DNA from: Sphaerolaimus hirsutus
Taxonomy: Eukaryota > Nematoda > Chromadorea > Monhysterida > Sphaerolaimidae
NCBI GenBank assembly: GCA_964036195.1
Contig: OZ038453.1
Location: forward strand, 18,885,206 to 18,949,205
Length of the DNA: 64,000 nucleotides
Reading direction: 5' to 3'
Every line of letters begins with the position of its first letter. The stretch's first letter is position 1. Both the position numbers and the translations under genes were made by a program. The notes under the pieces are model-generated. The model was not told the DNA's origin. It saw nothing but the letters and a program-made list of their open reading frames with translations, and did not search any database. Of this stretch, positions 1 through 8,273 are shown piece by piece.

Positions 1-139
1 TCGGCACGCTCCAGCTGCGTGAGCGACTGCAAAGAAGAAAAGCAATTGAGCATAATATCGATAATTCTAAATATCGATAAATCCAAAAAATCGATTTTTA
101 GCTAATTGCATTTTGTTCTTCGGATTCGGAATTTTAGAC

Positions 140-520
140 TACCGTATTTCCTCGAAATACCCCCCTCAAAATGAACACTATGAACTTATAACCCCCCCCC
201 CAAATTTAGTGTATAGAGAACGTAAATGACAAAGGCTGCGGTTTGTCATCTGGGTAATGCAAAACACACGTTAAAAACGATGACTCTGTTATGTGAGAAC
301 AGTGATTATACGTCTACACACTTATACAAGTCTTTAGAGTCTTATACATGGCGATTTTTGTTGCATTTTCGACGTCTGCGTACGTTTCAGACGACAATTT
401 AGTACTTGGTTTTCAAAAAATTTCTGGCGAAATAATAAACCCCCCCCTCGAAATACCCCACCTCAAAATTCTCACTCTGAAAAAATAAACCCCCCGGGGG
501 TATTTCGAGGAAATACGGTA
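140..520. repeat. Foldback MITE-like repeat, family 1
   Basis: Inverted ends of about 25 bp begin TACCGTATTTCCTCGAAATA at 140 and return in reverse complement at 496-520. C-runs and G-runs lie just inside the ends. A diverged relative sits at 57969-58396, and a remnant lies around 35,885-35,980. No transposase is visible. Positions 521-977 hold only short unsupported ORFs. Confidence 0.75.
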
Positions 521-1056
521 TTCGACATTTCGATAAAACTTATTAAAAAAGACAAAAACGAACATCTTCGAAACTGTTGCAGATTGGAGATGGCCGTTTC
601 TTCCGTTCTGGCAACGTAATCGCCATCGGATCGCTGGAAATGAACGAAAGTGTACAAAATGAAACTTTTCATATGCGGCAGAGTAAAACTTCGTTAGTGT
701 TAGAACTTTCAAGCCCAGATTTTACAAACCAAAATCACCGATTGTTCTTTAATATTTTGCAGGCGTCTACAAAAGTTAGAGGGTTCTCGGCAGCCATACT
801 AAGTATACCACACTTCTTTTTTTCATAATTCATAAAAATAGTAAAAACGAGAACCAGAGAAAAAAACTGACAACACCCAGAACCCAATCTATGTAAAATT
901 AAACCCTGAAATAAGACCCCCCCAAACAAAAGTGAACCCTGCAAAAAGAAACCTACGCCTGAATATTAGCGCCAGAGATGTCCAATTCTGTGGGCTCAAT
1001 TGTCTTCATAAAGCGGGGCAAAACCACCAGCCAAACGCGTTCTACATCTCCTGCGC

Positions 1057-1256
1057 NNNNNNNNNNNNNNNNNNNNNNNNNNNNNNNNNNNNNNNNNNNN
1101 NNNNNNNNNNNNNNNNNNNNNNNNNNNNNNNNNNNNNNNNNNNNNNNNNNNNNNNNNNNNNNNNNNNNNNNNNNNNNNNNNNNNNNNNNNNNNNNNNNNN
1201 NNNNNNNNNNNNNNNNNNNNNNNNNNNNNNNNNNNNNNNNNNNNNNNNNNNNNNNN
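1057..1256. other. Assembly gap (200 N)
   Basis: A run of exactly 200 N. The round number suggests a placeholder of unknown true size, so reading frames must not be joined across it. Confidence 0.99.
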
Positions 1257-3505
1257 ACTTTATTAACTACCACTATGGCAACCACGTCAGTAACTGTGGG
1301 CACCAGCACTGTCACAACACCGATCAACAAACCTGTTTGGATGTTTAGGTCACCAGAGGGTGGTGAAGCTTGGTGCATTGTTAAATCGGCCCAATGTGAT
1401 TGTAAATCTTGTGCAAGAAAGTGCCCCTGCGCAACCCAGCAACCATGCGCTGAACCACAGCGGTGCACACCACAGATAATTTGGGTGTGTTTTTTTTGAA
1501 TATCCCCAACCCTCGTTCATAAAAGTTCAGCTATCTATTTTTAGATATCACCTTCGCCACCCAATGGAACAACTCCAGTACCTAACCCGTTTTTCTCCAC
1601 ACCTACTTCAACACCGGTCTCCAGCCCTACCACTTCTGAGTTTCACACAACGCCAACTGTTCCCTGTGTGAAAACCAAGTGTGGTTTGCATGAAGTTGCA
1701 CGCGTGGTGATCGATAACAAAGGCTATTTTCAGAAAGTATGCCGAGACTTTGCACCAATCTTGCACTTAACATCCACAAAAGTGTGAGTTGATCTGCGTT
1801 CTTCTGGTTAATTCTGACAATGAATAACACATTGGTTATACAAAGTTGCTGTGTTTTAGCTCTGCACCCCCTGTCACATCTACAGTGGTGATGGACTTAT
1901 TCACTAATGCTATTTCATCATCCACTACAGCTCTACCTGTCAGCGCACCCACTGCGTCCACTGATTCTGTGCATTTTGGATCAGTGGTAGGCAGGAAAAG
2001 TGCAACATACATGTTTGGTGATGGTTTATCCACAATGGTTACTGGTGATTCGAATGAGAAGGTATTTCAACAGGTATACCAAATGAAATAGTTTTTTTGT
2101 AGTATTGAAAACATGGCTATGGTTGGCAAAAAAATCAAATTTCACTGTTATTCAACATTATTTTGCTGTCATTTATACTGATTGAACCAACCATAGTCAG
2201 CAGCTTTCTTACACAACTCAAACTTCTTTCCCCCCACACAGCTCCAGAACATTGATCGATCCCTGCGTGAGATCAATATGAAACTCGATATGATCTTGTC
2301 CATTGTGAGAACAATTGCAGACTACCTCACCGACTGGTGACAATCCCGAACCCTGTAAAGTGTAAGTGTCATACGTTATGTCCTGTTTGTCATAATGAAA
2401 GTTTTTGGATTACCTATGATACTTACACTTGACTTACCTATGATACTTACACTTTACAGGGTTTGGGACTGTCTCCAGGTTATACAGGACTACGGAAGCG
2501 GGCTATCAGACCGGTAGCAACCTTATTGCTATTGGCATCATATGCTTTTTCCGGATGATCGTCCTTGTGAGTATATTGTATTATGATGCACTGCACTTAT
2601 CATTTTTTACTGCACTCAAACTCTTACAGCGCATGCGCAACAGGAGAAGTTTGTGCTGCGGACCTGGGCCATCCAGTCGGCGCGAAGTGCGCACAGATGT
2701 GCTACAGGGAGTCACCGTGCGGCCCAATTTGCCCAGCAGACCACCAGTGCATCAGAGGGGCGGTGCCAGTTCCAGCTCTGGTGCCATGGAGCTGATTAGT
2801 TTTCCGTCACCGTTGGCTGGTGCGTCAATTTTATACGCGTACCTTTTTGAACGTATACGGTAAATGTGGTGTTGAATAAACACTCATTTCCATTTACTCA
2901 AATAGGTGTGCGTGTAAAATTAGCGCAGCTGGCACTAGCGACACCTTGGCATCATCTACATCTTTCCAAAATGAACTTGTTGAGTTGCGCAAGTGTATCC
3001 AAGATTTGGCGAAGGGTCAGCGGAGTGTTTGTGGTGCCGTGGAAACATTGCAGGGTTGGTTTTTCGTCCTTATTTTCAGTGAAAAAAACTTTTAACTTGA
3101 TCCCTACAGAGGATTTGTTCGACATCACTGGTTCTGGTTCCGCCCGCACAGCCCACAGATCCCAGGACCCGGTGCCAATCCCAAACCCTACCCTATTTTA
3201 CAGCATACTCACATGTTGACTGACACTTGTAATGTTTTTTATAGTCAGAGTTGACAGTCAGAGTTTAGTCAACATGTGAGTATGCTGTAAAATAGGGTAG
3301 GGTTTGGGATTGTCCCAGCTTACTAGCCCCGCCGCCCTCAGCACTGACAGTCAGACTATGCAGCGTTCGGGTCAGGCATCTAAGAGCATTAGCCGTCCCG
3401 CATATGTGGCTAGCACACCGAGGCAGCGTCCGGTGGGCAGTGCTTCTAGGCCCCGTTATTATCAGACTGGCGGCGGCGCTGTAGATGCCGGAGACTTTGA
3501 GTCAG
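1257..3505 (+). CDS. Unrecognised multi-exon gene: Thr/Ser/Pro-rich, helical segment, hydrophobic segment, basic tail (partial)
   Basis: Inferred exons with matching phases are 1257-1484, 1545-1783, 1860-2073, 2242-2336, 2479-2566, 2630-2819, 2929-3054, 3110-3171 and 3319-3505. The start is lost at or before the N gap (an ATG lies at 1275) and the 3' end is unresolved. Seen in the product: a Thr-rich start, a Cys-rich stretch, a second Cys pair in exon 2, an amphipathic helix in exon 4 (around REINMKLDMILSIV), a hydrophobic segment in exon 5 (LIAIGIICFFRMIVL) followed by Arg residues, another helix in exon 7, and an Arg/Ser/Gln-rich tail. Exon 6 could instead end at the stop at 2861-2863 with AATAAA at 2875. 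I do not recognise a family. It could be a membrane protein of the neighbouring virus-like element or a host gene. Two introns (2337-2478, 3172-3318) are hairpin elements. Confidence 0.5.
2337..2478 (+). repeat. Hairpin element coinciding with an intron (142 nt)
   Basis: The two halves form an imperfect hairpin with arms of about 40 bp (roughly five mismatches), counting the CTG just outside. The 5' end reads GTGACAATCCCGAACCCTG and the 3' end is GGGACTGTCTCCAG. Using GT at 2337 and AG at 2478 joins exons 4 and 5 in frame. Without removal, the frame stops at a TGA lying on the hairpin edge (2338-2340). The core CAATCCCRAACCCT is shared with the hairpin at 3172-3318. Confidence 0.65.
3172..3318 (+). 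repeat. Hairpin element coinciding with an intron (147 nt)
   Basis: Perfect inverted arms of about 46 bp begin CAATCCCAAACCCTACCC at 3177 and return just before 3316. Splicing GT at 3172 to AG at 3318 (GGGATTGTCCCAG) joins exons 8 and 9 in phase 0. The terminal motif is shared with 2337-2478, which implies one family. Confidence 0.65.
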
Positions 3506-4246
3506 GTTTGTATAGTATACAGAAGATTAAGGTTCGATATTCAAACCATCCCCATTCACGCAGTGGAGCTCTAGATGGGCAGTCTGGTCTAGTTTGGCGT
3601 TTGGCAGAGGAGTTTGGCGCGTTTGATTGTGAAAAAAATTTTTGGTGCCACACACGCACACACACACACTGAATGTCAACTGAATTTGTGCTACAATCAT
3701 TTTGTATGTGCGTGTGTGCGTGTGTCTTTTGCTGTTGGCTTTTTTTTGGTGCACTGCATGCGTGCGTGCACTTTTTAACCATCACTTTTGCAAATTGAAA
3801 AAAACATGTGAATTTTTTGCAGCAGCAAAAGTGTTGGTTCATCATTCCCAGTGCATTTTGTTTTAGCTACCATAGCACATTGAGCTCTAGCATATTTGCT
3901 TATTACATTATTAGCTCACTGTACTATGGTGCTACTGTTTTGACTGTCTCTAAAGAGGTGATTTTTTTTGTTTATTTGTGTGTCAACCAGTGTCATAATA
4001 TGAAAGGAGGTTAAAATGATGCTGTGGAGATGGGGTATCAATGCGCAGCAAACTTTTTACAGAAATGGAAAAGTGTAGGGGTATAGAATGCACGGAAAAC
4101 AAAACATGCATTGATGTCCTGTGAAATCACCAAAAATCACACCAGGCAGGTCGTCAATGGTCACAGAAATCTTTGATTTGTTGTTCCTTGTTCTTGTTGG
4201 CTGCAATCACCTCCGCGCGACTCACTGCAATGTGGGTGTTTTGTTG
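3506..4246. other. Non-coding stretch with CA/TG microsatellite
   Basis: No supported gene. An alternating CA run around 3651-3669 faces a GT-rich run around 3708-3725, so the two can pair. The rest is AT-rich spacer between the plus-strand gene and the minus-strand genes. Confidence 0.6.
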
Positions 4247-4281
4247 GCTTATTTTTACTGTCATTGACAGTAAAAATAAGC
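4247..4281. repeat. Perfect 17-bp-arm palindrome
   Basis: GCTTATTTTTACTGTCA is followed by one base and its exact reverse complement. It sits in the spacer downstream of the minus-strand gene block, so a role in RNA 3'-end formation or as a repeat end is possible but not shown. Confidence 0.7.
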
Positions 4282-4327
4282 TGGTAAAAAATAGGTTTTT
4301 TTAAGAGAGTAAAAAATAGGGTTTTTT

Positions 4328-5161
4328 TTAAGAAAAATAGGTTAAGAAAAATAAGAGTAAAAAATAAGAGGCGGCCGTTTTTTTACATTTTTTACCAAAA
4401 AGAAAAACTTTAAAAAAATGTTGTTTTTTGTTCAAAAAACAACATTTTTTCTTCATAAATACTACCTCTTTGAATCCCCACCCGCCCATAAACATACTAG
4501 CTCTGTGCCAAAGACAATCCCCAAAACAGTTCATTGTCTGTGCATCTTCAAGGTCTTTGGCGCGACAATGTGGCAATTGCATGTCAAATAGTGGGTGACA
4601 TACATATCCGGCCAATTGCCAAGATTTAACAAGTGCAGTTCTACCATCACAGGGGCCATACTGGTGTAGTGGCCAGTCGTGATAAATCCCATTGGGAATG
4701 TCATTGGCACCTAGCGCCGCAAATTTATCAGCAATGTAGTTTCTGGCTATGTTTAGATTTGATTCTGATGCAGGCCATGATGTGATGATGGCCTCTAGCT
4801 GTTCCGGTGATGTAGCACCCATCAAGTAAGCATTTTGAAATGGACGAAGTGCATGTTGGAGGTGTAGAAATCTTTGAGCCAAAAGAAAACCAGGACGACC
4901 AGAATAAGGGCAGCGCTTGTGCCGCAAAGCTTGGAAGCATTCAATGTGGGTTGCCATGTTCATATCCATTAGATTTTGTAATGTCATTTCGCGTATATTT
5001 AGAAAGTCATTGACAACAAGATATAAAAAACGTTTCACACAGTCCAATTGTATGGGTGTGGTGTCAGCACGAAGATTAAAATCTCTTGGATTACATAGAG
5101 TAAAAATGGAGCCTTTTCTGTTGAACCAGAATTTTGGGAAGCATTCTGAAAAAATTGGGAA
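4328..5161 (-). CDS. Unrecognised ORF, possibly a downstream exon
   Basis: Open from 5161 to the stop at 4328. The first in-frame ATG is at 4987, well inside the open stretch. The central part (about 4480-5140) has mixed composition with several Cys, His and Trp residues and looks coding. The last 40 or so codons are Lys/Phe-rich low complexity and may not be translated. It is in the same frame as the ORF immediately upstream (5162-5473), separated only by one TGA. An acceptor-like TTTTTTCAG ends at about 5148, but I could not find a donor of matching phase. No family recognised. Confidence 0.4.
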   Translation of the reverse strand, partial: FPIFSECFPKFWFNRKGSIFTLCNPRDFNLRADTTPIQLDCVKRFLYLVVNDFLNIREMTLQNLMDMNMATHIECFQALRHKRCPYSGRPGFLLAQRFLHLQHALRPFQNAYLMGATSPEQLEAIITSWPASESNLNIARNYIADKFAALGANDIPNGIYHDWPLHQYGPCDGRTALVKSWQLAGYVCHPLFDMQLPHCRAKDLEDAQTMNCFGDCLWHRASMFMGGWGFKEVVFMKKKCCFLNKKQHFFKVFLFGKKCKKTAASYFLLLFFLTYFS

Positions 5162-5473
5162 TCACTGTTTGCGATAATTATTAATGTTTACAACAATGTT
5201 TCCATAGCGGCCTGGCGCGGCAACGCTAATATCGTTATCATTGTATTTCCCACCATTTACACCACCACAGCAGTGACAGCACTGATGTTTGCATTGACGT
5301 GGTTCTATTATACAAGTGTGTTCAAGAGCTGCTGCATCTTCACCTTCCCACTGATAAATTATACCCCAAGGTTGCAACAAGTTTGTGGTTGACGTACTCT
5401 TTATGTTATTCAACTCATTTGATTTTTCATTCTCTGCATCTTTATCAATATCCATTTCATTTTCTTCATCCAT
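5162..5473 (-). CDS. Small acidic then Cys-rich protein, unknown
   Basis: 103 codons from an ATG at 5473. The N-terminal third is rich in Asp, Glu, Asn and Lys. The middle has closely spaced cysteines (KHQCCHCCGG, residues about 62-71) suggesting metal binding. The stop TGA is at 5162-5164 and the same frame stays open for about 830 more bases. It lies 34 bp downstream of the zinc-knuckle gene and on the same strand. Function unknown. Confidence 0.45.
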   Translation of the reverse strand: MDEENEMDIDKDAENEKSNELNNIKSTSTTNLLQPWGIIYQWEGEDAAALEHTCIIEPRQCKHQCCHCCGGVNGGKYNDNDISVAAPGRYGNIVVNINNYRKQ

Positions 5474-5507
5474 AATATTATTTATTTTTTTGACTTTTTC
5501 CAGAAGA

Positions 5508-6288
5508 TTAATATCTTTTGATATATTTTGGTCCTGGGGGCCCTTGGTTGAAATTGTGTTGAGGTTGTTGTTGTTGTTGTTGTTGATGGGTGAAATCAGG
5601 GATTGTGGGGGTTGGGCGCACCCCTGTGTTGTCGATCGGCAATTCTGAATTGAGGCCTTCCTGTCCCACTTCTCCTTGTCCTGTGGTTGGTCTGTGTCGG
5701 ATTGTATTTACCATTTTTTCATGGCGTATTCTGCAATTTCTGCATAACCGGACCTGAGGCCAGTTCCACAAAACAACAAGTGAAATGGAAAAAGTAAAAA
5801 CACCAAAGTAAAATGACAAGTGATTGGCAGATTAAAAAAACGTTTATGCCGTTTCACTTGGTGCTTTTACTTTTGCCATTTCACTTGTCATTTTGTGGAA
5901 CTGGCACCTGCAATTCGACCGAGTCATCAGAATACAACTTTGATGGTAAAAATTTGGTGCGTGTTTCACAAATCCTACAAAGGGCAAACTGTAATATTTT
6001 ATAGCTGAACATTGTGCTCAGAGGGTACGACATTTTTCTTCTTTTATAAACAATTTCTTTCCGTTCACGACCATATACACCACCAAACCCACCCTCTTGA
6101 TTTTTTTGTTTTTCAATCAAACTTTCTTGCCTCTCGTCTACTTCATCCTCAAGAAATAGTCCATTTTGGCTGTCAGCATCTTCAGGAACACCATCTTGTT
6201 TCTTCCCTCCTCCAGGAGACTCGTTGAAAGCTGCCCCAGCTGCCTTGTGTGCTGCTGACGCAATTTTTGCTGCTGTATATGATGCCAT
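5508..6288 (-). CDS. Zinc-knuckle accessory protein, two exons
   Basis: ATG at 6288. Exon 1 is 6288-5908 (127 codons) and exon 2 is 5753-5508, giving about 208 residues in phase 0. The first part is Ala-rich then charged. A Lys/Arg cluster precedes LCRIC near the end of exon 1, and LCRNC lies at the start of exon 2, so two CxxC pairs that could form one zinc site are split by the intron. The C-terminus has a Gln run and a Pro/Gly-rich tail. The intron is a hairpin of a MITE family also seen in host introns. A TATA-like TATAAATA (minus strand) at 6375-6382 lies upstream, within the shared divergent promoter. A regulatory role is a guess. Confidence 0.55.
5754..5907 (-). repeat. Hairpin MITE acting as an intron (154 nt)
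   Basis: On the minus strand it begins CAG|GTGCCAGTTCCACAAAATG and ends with the inverse, TTTTGTGGAACTGGCCTCAG. The donor GT and acceptor AG sit in the terminal inverted repeats. Interior AAGTGAAATGG-type repeats and the ends match the hairpin elements at 23419-23627 and 51826-52034, both of which lie in introns of the M1 genes. Confidence 0.7.
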
Positions 6289-6360
6289 ATTGATGCAATC
6301 AATTGAATGTGCAAATGATTTGTTTGCTGTTTGCTAAATGCTCATGAGTGAGTTCCATCA

Positions 6361-6657
6361 CCAAAAAATCTGCCTATTTATACCTAGTTGGGAAATTACT
6401 TTACAACGCAAACTGTTGTAATTTTTACAACATGGCAATGCTGTAATTTTGTGTAAAGTCATGTTGCTGTATAAGAAACTGTAATTTTGTGTAAAGTCAT
6501 GTTGCTGTGTAATCACTACATGGTGTTCTACTTGTACTGTTGTAATTTTTACAACATGGTAATGCTGTAATATAATTTTGTGTAAAGTCATGTTGCTGTG
6601 TAATAACCAACGTATATTTAAAGGCAGTTTTGTCATGTTGTCATTTGTCAGACAACC
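6361..6657. promoter_or_regulatory. Divergent promoter with repeated palindromic motif
   Basis: Lies between the minus-strand gene starting at 6288 and the plus-strand gene starting at 6658. The palindrome TGTTGTAATTTTTACAACA occurs exactly twice (6414-6432 and 6538-6556), with a half-site TTACAACG at 6401-6408. A direct repeat built on TAATTTTGTGTAAAGTCATG occurs three times (about 6443-6470, 6481-6508, 6573-6599). TATA-like boxes face outward: 6375-6382 (minus) and TATATTTAAA at about 6613 (plus). The same palindrome occurs in the promoter at 19178-19541. Confidence 0.65.
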
Positions 6658-7637
6658 ATGAATCAAAAACCAGAGCAGGTTCCTCATCCTGCTATATTTT
6701 TTGGTGAAAGACCTAAACCAATTGCATTTCAAAAGATCACACCAAATGCATTTAGCCCATCATACCGTTATGATGATGTTGGATTCCGTGTATACTCTGC
6801 ATACGAGTATCACATTCCTCCTGGAGCAAGGTGTTACGTGATGTTGGATGTGCGATTCCGCACTCCTACTGGCGTGTACTTGAGAGTGGCTAATCAACTA
6901 TGTCTGGCTTTGTTTTATGGCATCGTGTCCATAAATGGTAAGTTGTAGAGTGAAAATCGCAACTTGTGTTCCTAAACTGAACATTTTGTGCAGATTTGAT
7001 TGACAGTAGTGGAAACAGTGGCATTCTGCTGATCAACCTGTCGGTGAAACCCTTTTTTGTTTACCGAGGAATGCATGTGGCTAATATAGTGCTGGAAAAA
7101 TTTATGATTCCTGAAATGGTTGAACTACCTCCAAATGCTCCAATGCGTGGCAGTTTTTGCCAGAACAATGGTGAAAGAGAATTTCATGATTTTCTCACTC
7201 GCATGGATTTTGCCAGCGGCAAAAACCCCATCCCATCGGGTAAGTTAGTACAATTAGTTTGGTGTGAAGATGATATGAAGAAAGGCGATTAACTCACAGG
7301 AGATAATCTGGAACCTGATGATTATCGATACACTGGTTATGCCAATGAGGCACCAGTGTCTGGAAGTTCGTGGGATATTCCCAATTGTCCAGACTCATTC
7401 ATGGGTGCCAAGAGTTTCAAAGATTGGGTGGCTTATAAAAGCTTCTGCTTGCCGATGGAACCAACTTTGGCCAATTGCTTTACGGCGCCTGACATCAATA
7501 GGATGAAACCACAAGTGAAAGACAACATGTACTTGCCTTGGGATAAACCATTCAAAATGGCAGAGGACGAAAATTGTCGCCGCATCGAAGGAGCAGTTAG
7601 TGATGAGAAAAGCAGTGGTTACAGCGAATGGATTTAA
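6658..7637 (+). CDS. dUTPase-fold protein, three exons, probably non-catalytic
   Basis: Inferred exons are 6658-6937, 6994-7239 and 7300-7637, with introns of 56 and 60 nt, both GTAAGTT donors and phase 1, giving 287 residues. Across the first junction and into exon 2 the order of dUTPase motifs is visible: LIDSSGNSG where family members have a VID-x-x-Tyr-x-Gly motif, and YRGMHVANIV where they have GDRIAQLI. The catalytic motif 3 Tyr and the motif 2 Arg-Ser-Gly are not evident, and there is no Gly-rich motif 5, so nucleotide hydrolysis is unlikely. The third exon adds an unrecognised C-terminal domain. A true dUTPase is encoded at 20951-21427. Related non-enzymatic dUTPase-fold proteins are known in adenoviruses and herpesviruses, which suggests, but does not prove, a regulatory role. 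Confidence 0.65.
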
Positions 7638-7658
7638 GCAAAGTGATTGAGTGATCAT

Positions 7659-8180
7659 TTATTTAAATATAATGCTTCTTGCACCTTTTGACAACATAAC
7701 TGTTGTCGCCGATTTTTCAAATAAAGTGAAAAATAAAAGTTTGACATTATTTTTACAAATTAATGTTAGAGCTTGCAAAATGACATCACTATTTGCAATG
7801 TGTTTTGCTGCTAAACACATCAACTTTACAAAAATGAGAGCATACAAGCCACATGTGTCAGCAGCTTTCTTTTGTATCACAATACGATTAAAAGTAAAAA
7901 CACAATTGTTATCAAACTGTGTTTTTATATCACTGATCACCCTCTGTGACAAGTTTTCTCTGCCCAATGAATCAAATATAAATACATGATTATGTGTTAT
8001 CCTACATATTGATATGAAGTGACCCCAGGTCAAATCAGGATACTGTAAAAAACACACGGCCAATTTTCCCGCAGTAATTTCGTCATTTAGATTACTATCA
8101 CTCAGATTTATGCATTGGACATTGTTTTTCCTCAAGGTTTCATCAGCTCTAATAATAGCCTTTATATCTGTCACATCCAT
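7659..8180 (-). CDS. Adenain-like cysteine protease (maturation protease)
   Basis: Shows the adenain/Ulp1 order: His in WGHFISI, Asp in IFDSLGR, then Gln and Cys in IQKKAADTCGLY. In Polintons and adenoviruses this enzyme cleaves capsid and core precursors inside the particle. The start is uncertain. The first in-frame ATG is at 8180 (174 codons), but the frame is open back to the major capsid stop at 8274-8276 and the intervening residues look coding (a Trp/Gly-rich stretch). That segment also contains an acceptor-like TTGGTCAG, so a spliced or alternatively initiated N-terminus is possible. It is the last gene of the minus-strand block and converges on the spliced dUTPase-like gene, whose stop lies 21 bp away. 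Confidence 0.85.
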   Translation of the reverse strand: MDVTDIKAIIRADETLRKNNVQCINLSDSNLNDEITAGKLAVCFLQYPDLTWGHFISICRITHNHVFIFDSLGRENLSQRVISDIKTQFDNNCVFTFNRIVIQKKAADTCGLYALIFVKLMCLAAKHIANSDVILQALTLICKNNVKLLFFTLFEKSATTVMLSKGARSIIFK

Positions 8181-8273
8181 TCCTCCCTTTCCACACCAAT
8201 CGCGCGCAGCACTAAGCAAATAACCAGATTCCCTTTCCAAAAACCAAGCACCTGACCAATTTGCAACAGAGTG

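Noticed and set aside
978..1056. Start of the left gene at ATG 978
   Set aside because: It is joined to the post-gap exon only through 200 N of probably arbitrary length, so the frame agreement is meaningless.
142..4330. Left terminal inverted repeat of the Polinton
   Set aside because: No reverse complement of the right-end sequence (21,702-21,795) was seen here. The foldback repeat at 140-520 belongs to a separate family with another copy at 57,969.
5045..5047. Non-ATG starts (for example TTG at 5047, 8240, 12612)
   Set aside because: Eukaryotic genes rarely start there. Downstream ATGs, an overlapping TAATG for the integrase, or missing upstream exons explain these frames better.
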